Source: Verrucomicrobiota bacterium (GTDB lineage Bacteria > Verrucomicrobiota > Verrucomicrobiia > Palsa-1439). Taken from it: 54,039 bases of DNA. A program made the position numbers and the translations under genes. The notes below the pieces were generated by a model. It had not been told where the DNA came from. It saw nothing but the letters and a program-made list of their open reading frames with translations, and searched no databases. Below, piece after piece: positions 7,395 through 16,584 of the stretch. The stretch's first letter is position 1, and each line of letters opens with the position of its first letter. Location of the stretch: contig VHCW01000024.1 of the NCBI GenBank assembly GCA_016871575.1, positions 1-54,039 on the forward strand, in the 5' to 3' direction.

Positions 7395-9646
7395 CAATGA
7401 ACAAACCGACCATAAGCCGTCTGATTGGTGCGCTGACCATTTTCACCAGCGCGTTTCTCCTGTTCCAAGTCCAGCCGGTGATCGGCAAGTACATCCTGCC
7501 GTGGTTCGGCGGGACGCCGTCGGTCTGGACGACCTGCCTGCTCTGTTTCCAATTGTTGTTGCTGGCCGGATACGCCTACGCGCACGGCACGACGCGATGG
7601 TTGTCGCCGCGCCGGCAGGTGCTGGTGCACGGCTGTCTGTTGGTGGCCGCGTTGCTATTGCTCCCGATCACGCCCTCCACGAGCTGGCAACCAACCGATA
7701 CTCAGCAGCCGGCGTTGCGGATTCTGCTACTCTTGTCCGCTACCGTCGGACTGCCATACTTCGTGTTGTCGGCGACCGGGCCACTGTTGCAGGCGTGGCT
7801 CGCCCGTCTTCAACCAGATCGGTCGCCGTACCGGCTGTACGCGCTCTCGAACTTCGGCTCGCTGCTGGCGCTGATCAGTTACCCGTTCTGGTTCGAGGTC
7901 AACTTCTCGCGGCGCGCCCAGACGGAATGGTGGTCGTGGGGCATGGGCATCTTCGTGGCCTTGTGCGGCGCGACGGCTTGGTTTGTCTGGCGGCACGACG
8001 GCGGCGCGATCCGCGAACAAGCCACGGAGGACAGCGCGCCGCGTCCGGAGTGGAGCCGCTACGCGTGGTGGCTGGCGTTGCCGTCGTGCGCAGTGGTGAT
8101 GTTGCTGGCCACGACGAACAAGCTCTGCCAGGACATCGCGGTCACGCCGATGATGTGGGTGTTGCCGCTGGCGTTGTACCTGGTCACGTTCATCATCTGT
8201 TTCGACAATCCGCGCTGGTATTCGCGCACGGTGTTCGGCGCGGCGCTCGGCCCCGCGGTCGCGGCGATCCTGTGGATATTGAAAGCCGGCGCCGACGCCT
8301 CGATTGCCCAACAGGTGTCCTGCTACTGCGGCGCGCTCTTCGTGACGGGCATGGTCTGCCACGGAGAACTCTACCGGCTGAAACCGCATCCGCGTTACCT
8401 CACCGCCTACTATCTGCTGATCTCCGCGGGCGGCGCGTTGGGCGGCGTGGCCGTGGCTGTGATTGCGCCGGTGGTGTTCCGCACGTACGTCGAGTTGCAC
8501 TGGGGACTGGGGTTGTGTGTGGCCTTGTTTCTTCTGGTGTGTCTTCGCGACCGGGCTGGTTTGGGGGACCGTGGCTGGACGGCGTTGGCATGGCTGCTCG
8601 GATTGCTGCTGCTGATTGGCGGCGAATATGCGCTTTCCAAGTCCGGCTGGCCGCGCGCCGATCAATTCCACTGGCTGGTTTGGTTGATCGCGCCGATGGG
8701 CGCCTGGATCGGCTGGCGCACCGGCCCCGCGAGCGCCCACCGGTGGGCGTGCGTTCTGCTCGCGCTGACGGCGCTGGGATTGGCGCCCTTCCTCGTGAAA
8801 CACGCGCGCGAGGAAACACGGAATGCCCTGAGTGTGATTCGCAATTTCTACGGCGTCTTGTCGGTCTGGGATTACGAAAAGACAGATCCGCAACGCCATT
8901 ACCGGTTGCTGCAGCACGGCCAGATTACGCACGGCCTGCAGTTCGTCGCACCGGAACGGGCGCGACTGCCGGCATCGTACTACACGAAACAAAGCGGCAT
9001 CGGCATCGCGGTTCGACATTTGCCCACTCCCACCAATCGCGTCATCGGCGTTGTCGGCTTGGGCGTCGGAACAATGGCCGCGTACGGACGGAAAGGCGAC
9101 CAGATCCTCTTTTACGAAATCAATCCGGCCGTCGAACAACTGGCCCGCCAACATTTCAGCTATCTGGACGGCAGCCCGGCCAACGTGAAAGTGGTTCTCG
9201 GCGACGCGCGGTTGATGATGGAGCGTCAGCCGTCGCAAGGGTTCGATCTGCTGGCACTGGACGCTTTCAGCGGCGACGCCATCCCGGTGCATTTGCTCAC
9301 GCGCGAAGCGTTTGCCGTGTATTTACGGCATCTGCGAGCGGATGGAGTGTTGGCCGTTCACATTTCGAACCGGCACCTGAATCTTGTCCCGGTGCTGGTC
9401 AAACTGGCGGAGGAGTTTCAGTTGCACATCGTGAACGTAAACGGCCCCGTCCCTGACGTGGAATCCTACGACGATGATGACGACTGGAGCGGGCAAGTCT
9501 ATGAATCGCTCTGGGTGCTGTTGTCGCGAGAGGAGTCGTTCTTCCTTCAACCGGGCGTGCAGAGCGCCGTCACCGCGCCCGAACCGGGACCGGCCATCCC
9601 GCTCTGGACGGACGACTACACCAGCTTGTTTCCGCTCTTACAGTAA
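7391..9646 (+). CDS. Membrane-fused spermidine-synthase-like protein
   Basis: A 751-residue protein with a multi-spanning N-terminal half and a soluble C-terminal spermidine-synthase fold. The start TISRLIGALTIFTSAFLLFQVQPVIGKYILPWFGGTPSVWTT is characteristic of the 'fused MFS/spermidine synthase' family. Around ten hydrophobic segments follow up to about residue 460. The C-terminal part has the aminopropyltransferase/methyltransferase-type nucleotide pocket (GVVGLGVGTMAAYG), an acidic FYEINPAVEQLA strand, GDARLMME and LALDAFSGDAIPVHLLT. The family's true substrate is unknown, and polyamine synthesis should not be assumed. Start 7391 overlaps the previous gene (ATGA); 7397 is an alternative. 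Confidence 0.88.
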   Translation: MTMNKPTISRLIGALTIFTSAFLLFQVQPVIGKYILPWFGGTPSVWTTCLLCFQLLLLAGYAYAHGTTRWLSPRRQVLVHGCLLVAALLLLPITPSTSWQPTDTQQPALRILLLLSATVGLPYFVLSATGPLLQAWLARLQPDRSPYRLYALSNFGSLLALISYPFWFEVNFSRRAQTEWWSWGMGIFVALCGATAWFVWRHDGGAIREQATEDSAPRPEWSRYAWWLALPSCAVVMLLATTNKLCQDIAVTPMMWVLPLALYLVTFIICFDNPRWYSRTVFGAALGPAVAAILWILKAGADASIAQQVSCYCGALFVTGMVCHGELYRLKPHPRYLTAYYLLISAGGALGGVAVAVIAPVVFRTYVELHWGLGLCVALFLLVCLRDRAGLGDRGWTALAWLLGLLLLIGGEYALSKSGWPRADQFHWLVWLIAPMGAWIGWRTGPASAHRWACVLLALTALGLAPFLVKHAREETRNALSVIRNFYGVLSVWDYEKTDPQRHYRLLQHGQITHGLQFVAPERARLPASYYTKQSGIGIAVRHLPTPTNRVIGVVGLGVGTMAAYGRKGDQILFYEINPAVEQLARQHFSYLDGSPANVKVVLGDARLMMERQPSQGFDLLALDAFSGDAIPVHLLTREAFAVYLRHLRADGVLAVHISNRHLNLVPVLVKLAEEFQLHIVNVNGPVPDVESYDDDDDWSGQVYESLWVLLSREESFFLQPGVQSAVTAPEPGPAIPLWTDDYTSLFPLLQ

Positions 9647-9659
9647 AGACGGATACCCG

Positions 9660-10715
9660 ATGAGTGGAATTATCGGCCATACGATGTACGCCGTGCTTGG
9701 CGCGAGGGTCGCCGACGCGCGACGGCTACCGGTCGCGCCGTTATTGCGGCGACATTGGGCCAGTTACCTCTGCGGCGCGTATCTTGGTTGCGACATCCAG
9801 ACGTTGCCGGAAGCCGTCTGCGTGGATACCGGTCGCGAGGTCGGCTACGGCACCGTTCCCGTGAAGACCAGCCCCATCACCGGCGGGGCGGTTCGACCGT
9901 GGAAACTCGTTTTCAACGGACACGAATACACTCCCCGCGATCTTCATCGCTTGTTTTATGGACGCTCCCACCTTGTGTTTGGCTGGAGCGGAGAAGAACG
10001 CCAGTTGCAGGAGCCATGGGACCACGTGCCGGAGTATTTTGCGTGTGCCGCAACAGATGGGCTTACGCGATTGGGCTGCTGGGAACGTCCCTTGGCGTAC
10101 TTGTTCGGGACGTTGACGCACGTTGTCAGCGACAGCCTCATCAAATCCGTCCAGCCGGGACTGACGTTGCATTTGCTCGACGGCAAATATACTCCGCGCA
10201 ACCGGCCGATCCAGGACTTGGTCACATTTCACGAAGTAGGCCGCAAGGAATTGAAACTCAACTGGCCCGACCTGCTTGCCGATCTCGCCGACGCCCCCGT
10301 GGAGCCATTGCAGACACACGCGATGCGCGTCGGCGAGGCGCGCGGAACATTGAGACGGTATTTTGGCAAAGGCTGGCGCCCTGACCTGTTGCCGCTGCTC
10401 AACGTTGTGATGTCGGAGAACCGTCGCTACCTCAAGGCGCTGATTCCCGGTTGGCTGAAAGAACTCGAACTGGAGCCGGCAGGAAACGATTGGGATTGTT
10501 CGGCGGCATTTCGCCAGATCACCGGCCTGCACTACGCCGAAATGGTGACGCTCGCAGAGAAGGCGCAGTTCCGCCATGTGCTGTTCCAAATCGCCGAAGT
10601 GATAGCGGACACATTCAGCGCCGTCGTGGAGAACCAGCCGCTATTGCACGATCTGCCCGCCAAAGCTCCCACTTGGGACGAACTCATCCGTCGCCGGCAC
10701 TGTGCCAAGCGGTAG
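9660..10715 (+). CDS. Zinc-dependent phospholipase C-like protein
   Basis: A 351-residue protein with a His/Asp-rich helical look. Its N-terminus (SGIIGHTMYAVLGARVADARRLPVAPLL) places an early His. The middle stretch LAYLFGTLTHVVSDSLIK resembles the helix of the zinc-dependent phospholipase C family where His and Asp bind metal (G-x-L-x-H-x-x-x-D). No signal peptide is visible. It starts 13 bases after the previous stop and ends the plus-strand operon, convergent with argB. I favour this family from the pattern only. Confidence 0.5.
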   Translation: MSGIIGHTMYAVLGARVADARRLPVAPLLRRHWASYLCGAYLGCDIQTLPEAVCVDTGREVGYGTVPVKTSPITGGAVRPWKLVFNGHEYTPRDLHRLFYGRSHLVFGWSGEERQLQEPWDHVPEYFACAATDGLTRLGCWERPLAYLFGTLTHVVSDSLIKSVQPGLTLHLLDGKYTPRNRPIQDLVTFHEVGRKELKLNWPDLLADLADAPVEPLQTHAMRVGEARGTLRRYFGKGWRPDLLPLLNVVMSENRRYLKALIPGWLKELELEPAGNDWDCSAAFRQITGLHYAEMVTLAEKAQFRHVLFQIAEVIADTFSAVVENQPLLHDLPAKAPTWDELIRRRHCAKR

Positions 10716-10732
10716 AAGCGTCTTCCGCGGCG

Positions 10733-11596
10733 TCATTTCACCACTTCTGTGCCGACGCCTTTGTCGGTGAAGATTTCCAGAAGCACGCTGTGCGGCGTGC
10801 GGCCATCCACAAAGTGAACCCGATGCACGGCGCCGTGAACGGCTTCGACCGCGCTGTCCACTTTCGGAATCATCCCCTTGTCAATGATCCCCTGCTCTTT
10901 CAACGCGGCCACTTCCTTTGTTTCCAGGTGCGAAATCAACGTAGCCGGGTCTTTCGGGTCGCGCATCAAACCGGGCACGTCGCTCATGAAGACGAGCCGG
11001 CGCGCGCCAATCGCCATCGCCAGCTTCGCCGCCGCCACGTCGGCGTTGATGTTGTAGGCGTGACCATCCTCGACGCCGAGGCCAATCGGGCTGATGACGG
11101 GCGTGACTTCCATCTTCAAACATCTCTTGAGGGCCTCGACCTCGACATCCACCACTTCGCCAACGTAGCCGAGATCCACGCCGTCCTGCACGAGTTTGCG
11201 ACACTTGAACACGTCGCGCCCGTTGAAGCTGCGCGCCTTGCCGCCGAGTTTCTGGATCATCTCTACGATTTCACGGTTGATGACGTTGAACAGAACGTCC
11301 TCGACCACTTTCATCGTAGCCTCGTCGGTGACGCGCATCCCCTTGATGAAGTTCGCCTTGATCCCGGCGGCTTCCATCGCTTTCGTGATCGCCTTGCCGC
11401 CGCCGTGAACGACAACGGGATTGATGCCGACCGCTTCCAGGAACACGACGTCGGCAGCCACGCCGCCGCGCACCTTCGGGTCCGTCGAGTCCATGAAACT
11501 GCCGCCGTATTTCACGACGAACGTGGAACTGCGAAACCGCTGGATGTACGGCAACGCCTCCAGCAGGACATCAGCTTTCTCGATGATCTGTTGCAT
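10733..11596 (-). CDS. argB: Acetylglutamate kinase
   Basis: A 287-residue cytoplasmic kinase that phosphorylates N-acetylglutamate in arginine/ornithine synthesis. Motifs: FVVKYGGSFM at the ATP site, VVVHGGGKAI, NGRDVFKC, NINADVAAAKLA (substrate site), RLVFMSDVPGL and DKGMIPKVDSA. All match the amino-acid kinase fold. I chose the ATG at 11596 because the ten extra residues from 11626 read through the ribosome site (GGAGGAG on the minus strand, 12 bases upstream). It is last in the argC-argJ-argB group, 53 bases after argJ. The N-terminal helix of about 22 residues (MQQIIEKADVLLEALPYIQRF) resembles that of arginine-feedback-inhibited enzymes. Confidence 0.97.
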   Translation of the reverse strand: MQQIIEKADVLLEALPYIQRFRSSTFVVKYGGSFMDSTDPKVRGGVAADVVFLEAVGINPVVVHGGGKAITKAMEAAGIKANFIKGMRVTDEATMKVVEDVLFNVINREIVEMIQKLGGKARSFNGRDVFKCRKLVQDGVDLGYVGEVVDVEVEALKRCLKMEVTPVISPIGLGVEDGHAYNINADVAAAKLAMAIGARRLVFMSDVPGLMRDPKDPATLISHLETKEVAALKEQGIIDKGMIPKVDSAVEAVHGAVHRVHFVDGRTPHSVLLEIFTDKGVGTEVVK

Positions 11597-11649
11597 GGGA
11601 CAATGTTCTCCTCCAAAGCAGCGCACTTACCCAACCACTTCCTGCAGTT

Positions 11650-12837
11650 TCATTCCCCCTTGTTCAACGTGACGTATTTCTCGGTCAGGTCGCAGGTGTG
11701 AATCGTGCAACGTCCCCGGCCAAGATTCAAATCAATGTCCACCGTGAACGACGGGGCCGCGACAATCTTCTTAAGGCGCGCCAACGGCGCGTGCGTGGCG
11801 ATGCCGTTGCGGACGGCGGCAACGCCGTTGAACGCGATGTCCACCGAGTCGTCGTCCACTTTGGCGCGCGAGTAGCCGAGCGCGTCCATGATGCGCCCCC
11901 AGTTCGGGTCGCCGCCGCACCAGCAGCATTTCACCAGCGTCGAGTTCGCCACCGCGCGCGCCGCGATGTCGGCATCGCGGTCGTTGGCCGCGCCGGTGAC
12001 GTTGACTGTCACGAATTTGCTGACGCCTTCACCGTCGAGCACCATCATCTTGGCCAACTCGGCGCAGACGTAGTTGAGCGCCTGCTGGAACGGCGCAATC
12101 GGAAATTCGCCGGCCAGGCCGTTGGCGAGACAGATGACGGTGTCGTTGGTGCTGGTGTCGCCGTCCACGGTGATTCGATTGAAACTCTGGTTGACGGCGG
12201 CGCGCAAGGCACGCTGGAGCGCGGCCCGCGGGATGGCGGCGTCGGTCGTGATGAAGCAGAGCATCGTCGCCATGTGCGGCTCGATCATCCCGGCGCCCTT
12301 GGCGATGGCGCCGATGCGGATGACTTTTGTTCCGGCCTTGACACGGACGGCGATTTGTTTCGGAAACGTGTCGGTCGTCATGATTCCCCTCGCCGCGGCC
12401 GGGCCGCCGTTGGCGGAAAGGCTGCCGAGCAGTTTCTTGATGCCGCCTTCGATCTTGACGATGGGCATCGTGACGCCGATGCGGCCCGTCGAGCAGACGA
12501 GGACATTGGTTTCGCGGCAACCGATGCGTCGCGCGACGGCGGCGGCCATTGCCTCGGCGTGGATGAGGCCGATGGTGCCGGTGCAGGCGTTGGCGTTGCC
12601 GCTGTTGACGACGATGGCGCAGGCTCTGCCCTTCGTGATGTGCTGCATGCTGACCTTGACCGGCGCAGCCTTGACTTGGTTGGTCGTGAACGTCGCCGCG
12701 GCGGTGGCCGGGGTGTCGGACACGATCATCGCCATGTCGAGCTTGCCGCCGCGCTTGATGCCTGCGGCGACGGCGGCGGCGCGGAACCCGCGTGGTGCGG
12801 TGACGGCGCCTTCAATCTTCGTGAATGGTGTTTTCAT
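11650..12837 (-). CDS. argJ: Bifunctional ornithine acetyltransferase / N-acetylglutamate synthase
   Basis: A 395-residue self-cleaving enzyme that transfers the acetyl group from N-acetylornithine to glutamate, giving a cyclic acetyl pathway. The proform is cut before the nucleophile Thr191 in KGAGMIEPHMATML, which is intact. Other family blocks are VVNSGNANACTG, STGRIGVTMP, TTDTFPK and WGRIMDALGYS. The start at 12837 overlaps the argC stop by 4 bases (ATGA), which rules against the longer frame from 12882. With argC and argB next to it, the acetyl-cycle part of arginine synthesis is covered here. Confidence 0.97.
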   Translation of the reverse strand: MKTPFTKIEGAVTAPRGFRAAAVAAGIKRGGKLDMAMIVSDTPATAAATFTTNQVKAAPVKVSMQHITKGRACAIVVNSGNANACTGTIGLIHAEAMAAAVARRIGCRETNVLVCSTGRIGVTMPIVKIEGGIKKLLGSLSANGGPAAARGIMTTDTFPKQIAVRVKAGTKVIRIGAIAKGAGMIEPHMATMLCFITTDAAIPRAALQRALRAAVNQSFNRITVDGDTSTNDTVICLANGLAGEFPIAPFQQALNYVCAELAKMMVLDGEGVSKFVTVNVTGAANDRDADIAARAVANSTLVKCCWCGGDPNWGRIMDALGYSRAKVDDDSVDIAFNGVAAVRNGIATHAPLARLKKIVAAPSFTVDIDLNLGRGRCTIHTCDLTEKYVTLNKGE

Positions 12838-13817
12838 AGGAGTCCTTCCGTTTCGTCGTAGCCAAAGGCCAGGTTCAGACACTGCACCGCCTGTCCGGCG
12901 GCGCCTTTGGTGAGGTTGTCAATCGCAGTGACGACAACGAGGCGTTTCGTCCGCTTGTCGAACCGCGCGGAGATGTCGCAGAAATTGGTCATCGCGACGT
13001 TCTTCGTGTCGGGTAATGCGTCCGTCACCCGCACGAACCGCTCGTTCTGGTAGAACTCCCGATACACCGGCAGCGGATCGGGCACAGCGGCGTCTATGTA
13101 GATCGTGCTGACGATGCCCCGGTTGATCGGGATCAGGTGCGGCGTGAAGCTGATGGTCTGGCCGAGTTGTTCTTCGATCTCGCTGAGGTGCCGGTGTTTG
13201 GGGATGCCGTAGGCGCGGGCGCTCTCGTTGCACTCGGGAAAAATGTATTCCTCGGACACCTTCCGTCCCGCGCCGCTGACGCCGCTCATGCTGCTGACGA
13301 TGATGTTCTTCGCCTGTTTCAACACCGGCCAGACGCCGAGGATGATGCTCGTCGGGTAACAACCAGCACAGGCGATGAGGTCGGCTTTCTTGATGGCGTC
13401 GCGATGCAGTTCGGGGAGGCCGTACACCGCCCGCGCGAGCAACGCCGGCGCGGGATGATCGTGTTCGTAGAAGTCTTTATAGACGGCGGCGGACTTCAGG
13501 CGGAAATCGGCGCTGAGGTCGAGGACCTTGATCCCCTGCTCCAGCAACGGCACCGCGTACTCGGCGGCGACGCCGTGCGGCAGCGCGAGGAATGCGGCTT
13601 GCGCGCCGCTGGCGACGATGTCAGCGATCTTTGGTTCGACAAAAGCGGCGTCCACCAGGCCGCGGAACTTCGGGAAGATGTCCGTGACCGGTTTGCCCGC
13701 GTACTGGCGCGAGGTGAAACAGGAAATGGCGACGTGCGGATGTCCCAAGAGCAGGCGCACCAACTCCTGCCCCGAGTATCCGCTGGCGCCGACGATGGCG
13801 ACTTGTGTCTTTTGCAT
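12834..13817 (-). CDS. argC: N-acetyl-gamma-glutamyl-phosphate reductase
   Basis: A 327-residue NADPH-dependent reductase for the third step of arginine synthesis. VAIVGASGYSGQELVRLL (residues 6-23) is the Rossmann dinucleotide site and CAGCYPTS holds the catalytic Cys153. FTPHLIPINRGI and the GAAGQAVQ block near the C-terminus are also typical. It is the first gene of the arg cluster and lies 81 bases after rpsI, with a hairpin between them. Confidence 0.97.
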   Translation of the reverse strand: MQKTQVAIVGASGYSGQELVRLLLGHPHVAISCFTSRQYAGKPVTDIFPKFRGLVDAAFVEPKIADIVASGAQAAFLALPHGVAAEYAVPLLEQGIKVLDLSADFRLKSAAVYKDFYEHDHPAPALLARAVYGLPELHRDAIKKADLIACAGCYPTSIILGVWPVLKQAKNIIVSSMSGVSGAGRKVSEEYIFPECNESARAYGIPKHRHLSEIEEQLGQTISFTPHLIPINRGIVSTIYIDAAVPDPLPVYREFYQNERFVRVTDALPDTKNVAMTNFCDISARFDKRTKRLVVVTAIDNLTKGAAGQAVQCLNLAFGYDETEGLL

Positions 13818-13841
13818 TCGGGTGTTGTCCTTGTAAAGCCA

Positions 13842-13873
13842 ACAGGCCCCAGAGTATTCAACCCGGGGCCTGT
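13842..13873 (-). terminator. Hairpin between rpsI and argC (possible terminator or attenuator)
   Basis: ACAGGCCCC (13842-13850) pairs with GGGGCCTGT (13865-13873) around a 14-base loop. Read on the minus strand it follows the rpsI stop by about 25 bases and is followed by TGGCTTTAC, so there is no strong U tract. It may reduce read-through from the ribosomal genes into argC. Confidence 0.55.
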
Positions 13874-13898
13874 GATGGCAAGACTTGTTTTGGCTCGC

Positions 13899-14300
13899 TT
13901 AGCGCTTCGAGAACTGGAAGCGTTTGCGCGCACCGGGTTGTCCGTATTTCTTGCGCTCCTTGGCGCGGGCGTCGCGCGTCAGGAAACCCTTGGCGCGAAG
14001 GACGGGCTTCAGGTCAGCCGAGGCGAGCAGCAACGCGCGGGCAATGCCGAGACGGATTGCGCCGGCCTGGCCGGTGAGGCCACCGCCCTCGACGTTGATC
14101 GTCAGGTCGTATTTGCGGTCGCTTTGCGTGGCGGTCAACGGCTCGACGGCGATCAATCGCAACGTCGGGACAGTGATGTAGCCATCCAATTCGCGCTTGT
14201 TGATGGTGAGTTTGCCCGTGCCGGGCACGAGGCTGACGCGCGCGATACTGGTTTTGCGGCGTCCAACAGTCTTGATGGTCTTGGGTGCGGCGGTCTCCAT
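13899..14300 (-). CDS. rpsI: 30S ribosomal protein S9
   Basis: A 133-residue small-subunit protein. [29 protein letters not shown] and [16 protein letters not shown] are diagnostic, and the tail KRFQFSKR is the conserved S9 end that reaches the decoding-site tRNA. It follows rplM by 8 bases, the usual L13-S9 operon. Confidence 0.98.
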   Translation of the reverse strand: METAAPKTIKTVGRRKTSIARVSLVPGTGKLTINKRELDGYITVPTLRLIAVEPLTATQSDRKYDLTINVEGGGLTGQAGAIRLGIARALLLASADLKPVLRAKGFLTRDARAKERKKYGQPGARKRFQFSKR

Positions 14301-14308
14301 AAATCAAA

Positions 14309-14737
14309 TCAGAGTGCGACGGGTTCAGGTTTCTGTGCCGTGTGGGGGTGTTCCGGTCCCGAGTACACCTTGAGCTTGGTAATCATCTGGCGTCCAAGCC
14401 GGTTGCGGGGCAACATCCCCTTCACAGCGTGCTCGACGAGATGTTCCGGACGATGGATGCGCATCGCGGCGACGTTCTTGCGCTTCTCCTTGCCGGGATA
14501 CTGCGAGTAGGTCATATAGACCTTGCTGGTTTCCTTCCTGCCGGTCAGGACAACCTTGCCGGCGTTGATGACGACGACAAAATCGCCCGTGTCCACATGA
14601 GGTGTGAACTGGGGTTTCACCTTGCCGCGAAGGATATTGGCAGCGCGTTCGGCAACCTTGCCGAGCACCTTGCCATTGGCGTCAATGACAAACCAACGCG
14701 GCGACTGTTCTTCCTTTTTAGCCATGAATGTGCTCAT
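14309..14737 (-). CDS. rplM: 50S ribosomal protein L13
   Basis: A 142-residue large-subunit protein. Signature blocks are WFVIDANGKVLGKVAERAANILRGK, HVDTGDFVVVINAGKVVLTGRK and HAVKGMLPRNRLGRQM. The start at 14737 gives MSTFMAKKEEQ; the ATG at 14725 (MAKKEEQ) is an alternative with a more usual N-terminus. A good promoter lies just upstream. Confidence 0.98.
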   Translation of the reverse strand: MSTFMAKKEEQSPRWFVIDANGKVLGKVAERAANILRGKVKPQFTPHVDTGDFVVVINAGKVVLTGRKETSKVYMTYSQYPGKEKRKNVAAMRIHRPEHLVEHAVKGMLPRNRLGRQMITKLKVYSGPEHPHTAQKPEPVAL

Positions 14738-14763
14738 CGTATTTCTGAAAGCTGAGGGCGCGT

Positions 14764-14792
14764 AACGTAGCGACCCACCCTCCCAATGTCAA
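14764..14792 (-). promoter_or_regulatory. Sigma70-type promoter for rplM-rpsI
   Basis: On the minus strand TTGACA (14792-14787) is followed after 17 bases by TACGTT (14769-14764). The predicted start of transcription falls about 20 bases before the rplM ATG. The -35 box is a perfect match and the -10 box matches at 4 of 6. Confidence 0.6.
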
Positions 14793-14822
14793 CCCCTGAT
14801 TTGCACTAAATCTTTTGGTGTG

Positions 14823-15815
14823 TTAGTTGCACGCCGAAAGCAACGCCCCGGTCCATCGCTCGGGGCGGAAGTGAGTAATGGCGCGGTGGCGGGCGGTTTC
14901 GCCTTTCAGGCGAAGAATGGATGGGTTGCTGGCGATTTCGCGGACGGCGGCGATGTAGTCTTCCATGTTCTCACACAGCCAGCCGGTTTCTGGCGTGACG
15001 CGGTCTTTTGCGCCATCACGGTTGTCCACGATGCAGGGGATGCCGGCGGCCATCGCTTCGACGATGACCCGCGGGCCTTGGTCGCGCAGCGCCGCCGGGA
15101 GCCGATACCAGAAAACGCTACCGTGGCTGAGGAATTGCGGAACCGGTTCTTCGCTCCATCGCAAGAGATGGACACGCTGATTGGTTTGCGCCATTGGTCG
15201 CAAGAAATCCGGCCCGGCCATGAACCAGAATTCCGCGCCCGAAACGATCTTCTCAAACTCGCCCATCAGTTGCAGTGTTTCGTCGCGATTGTATTTGCCA
15301 TAGATGCGGCTGTGGCGAACAAACGCAATCTTTGAGTAGTCTGGTTTGATTTCCAAGAACGGCGTCAGATTCACCGGCGGTGGAAGCACCACTGAGCGGC
15401 CACGGAATCCTTTCGCCTTATCCAGAAACTCCCGTTCTTTCGTGCTGTTCAAGAACATCACCGTGGCCAGCCGCGACGCAAACCATTCGTTGACGGCATT
15501 TCCAGCGACGAAGTTCAAGACGGCGACCGTTCGCCCTGCCGCCGCCATCACTTGAAGCCACGCCTCCTTGTTTTGCTCCAGTTTGTAGGCGTGATCGTTT
15601 GCGTAGAACACAAGCAAGTCGCACTCAACTGCCGGCTCTTGCGCGTAGGCAGGTCGGATTTCCACGCCTACTGGCTTGGGATATTTCGGGTTGATACTTG
15701 CGCACGGACTCAGCATCACTTCATGACCTTGGCGGGCAAGTTCCGTCATCAGATAGGAACTGCTGAATTCGCCGCCGCCAATGGCGTGCGCGTTGCAGAT
15801 GAAGCGGATTCGCAT
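14823..15815 (-). CDS. GT4/GT1-type glycosyltransferase
   Basis: A 330-residue GT-B fold glycosyltransferase. The N-terminus MRIRFICNAHAIGGGEFSSSYLMTELARQGHEV is the usual acceptor-domain start with a GGGE loop. The C-terminal domain has PRVIVEAMAAGIPCIVDNRDGAKDRVTPETGWL, the nucleotide-sugar block with the conserved E-A-x-A-x-G-x-P. I chose ATG 15815 because the longer frame from 15941 overlaps the previous gene and carries no conserved sequence. It begins 13 bases after the previous stop, so the three transfer genes form one unit downstream of the serine-rich genes. Confidence 0.85.
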   Translation of the reverse strand: MRIRFICNAHAIGGGEFSSSYLMTELARQGHEVMLSPCASINPKYPKPVGVEIRPAYAQEPAVECDLLVFYANDHAYKLEQNKEAWLQVMAAAGRTVAVLNFVAGNAVNEWFASRLATVMFLNSTKEREFLDKAKGFRGRSVVLPPPVNLTPFLEIKPDYSKIAFVRHSRIYGKYNRDETLQLMGEFEKIVSGAEFWFMAGPDFLRPMAQTNQRVHLLRWSEEPVPQFLSHGSVFWYRLPAALRDQGPRVIVEAMAAGIPCIVDNRDGAKDRVTPETGWLCENMEDYIAAVREIASNPSILRLKGETARHRAITHFRPERWTGALLSACN

Positions 15816-15828
15816 GAAAGAAATGCCG

Positions 15829-16584
15829 TCAGGATTTGTATTTCTGTTGCACAATTCGCACAACAGGCTCAATGCTCGTCCACGCATCGCAGGCGATATC
15901 AATGCTTGCCTGCTTGTGATTGCAGCGATGATAACGGTCAAGACGAATTGGCGGGCTGGATGGGGAGGCTTGCCCGGAACCGTGGCTTATCAGGCAGATT
16001 GGTTTGCCACAAAGCAATGCGAGAAAAGCCAGGCCGGTATCTGTCGCAATAACAACTTTTGCCGACAGCATCGCTTCCAGTGTTGCGTCAAGGAAACGTT
16101 CATACGCCCATGCCTTGTGCTGCCCGACATCTTCGCTCGAATCCGGTGCTCCAGCAGCGAAGACGCGGTGACTGCTCGCCAATACTTCATAAAGCTGCGG
16201 CCAGAGTTCCCAATTCCTCACCGACCCATATCGGCGCTTGCGCGGGCAAATCACGATATCGCAGGTGATGCCGTACCGCACGCGCGGTTCTGGAATAAAA
16301 AACTCAAGTGTGCGGCGCTGTGGCCGCACCAATTCTGCCGCTGCATATTTGGAAGACAGTTCGCGCGTCAGGCGTTGGTAAAGTTCCTCGTCGGAGTTCA
16401 TCTTCTCTCGCCGGTTGGCATCGGCGTTGCGCTCGACCAGAACATATTCCTTTGCGCCGGGGAAAAGGGCTTCTTCGCCTTCTTCACAGCAGACGACTTT
16501 TTCGTCTTTGCAGTGATGGACCGTCGGCACGTGCCACATGATCTTGTGGCCGAATTCTCCGCGATAGGGCAGGAAAACTATCAT
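15829..16584 (-). CDS. GT9-like glycosyltransferase
   Basis: A 251-residue protein with the layout of heptosyltransferase-type enzymes. Its N-terminus is MIVFLPYRGEFGHKIMWHVPTVHH. The C-terminal block LDATLEAMLSAKVVIATDTGLAFLALLCGKPICLI corresponds to the GT9 'D-T-G-x-x-H' region, but with Ala-Phe where the usual His would be. It is shorter than most GT9 enzymes. The ATG at 16584 overlaps the previous stop and replaces the longer frame from 16647. It could be a degenerate or regulatory member. Confidence 0.6.
   Translation of the reverse strand: MIVFLPYRGEFGHKIMWHVPTVHHCKDEKVVCCEEGEEALFPGAKEYVLVERNADANRREKMNSDEELYQRLTRELSSKYAAAELVRPQRRTLEFFIPEPRVRYGITCDIVICPRKRRYGSVRNWELWPQLYEVLASSHRVFAAGAPDSSEDVGQHKAWAYERFLDATLEAMLSAKVVIATDTGLAFLALLCGKPICLISHGSGQASPSSPPIRLDRYHRCNHKQASIDIACDAWTSIEPVVRIVQQKYKS

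Noticed and set aside
7501-9456. 651-residue plus-strand ORF overlapping the spermidine-synthase-like gene in another frame
   Set aside because: Arg/Gly/Val-rich shadow translation with no motif; the overlapping frame has clear family motifs.
11698-12861. 387-residue plus-strand ORF over argJ, and similar antisense ORFs over the glycan operon, argB and the AsmA-like gene
   Set aside because: Shadows of strongly supported genes in GC-rich DNA, with arginine/histidine-rich or low-complexity translations.
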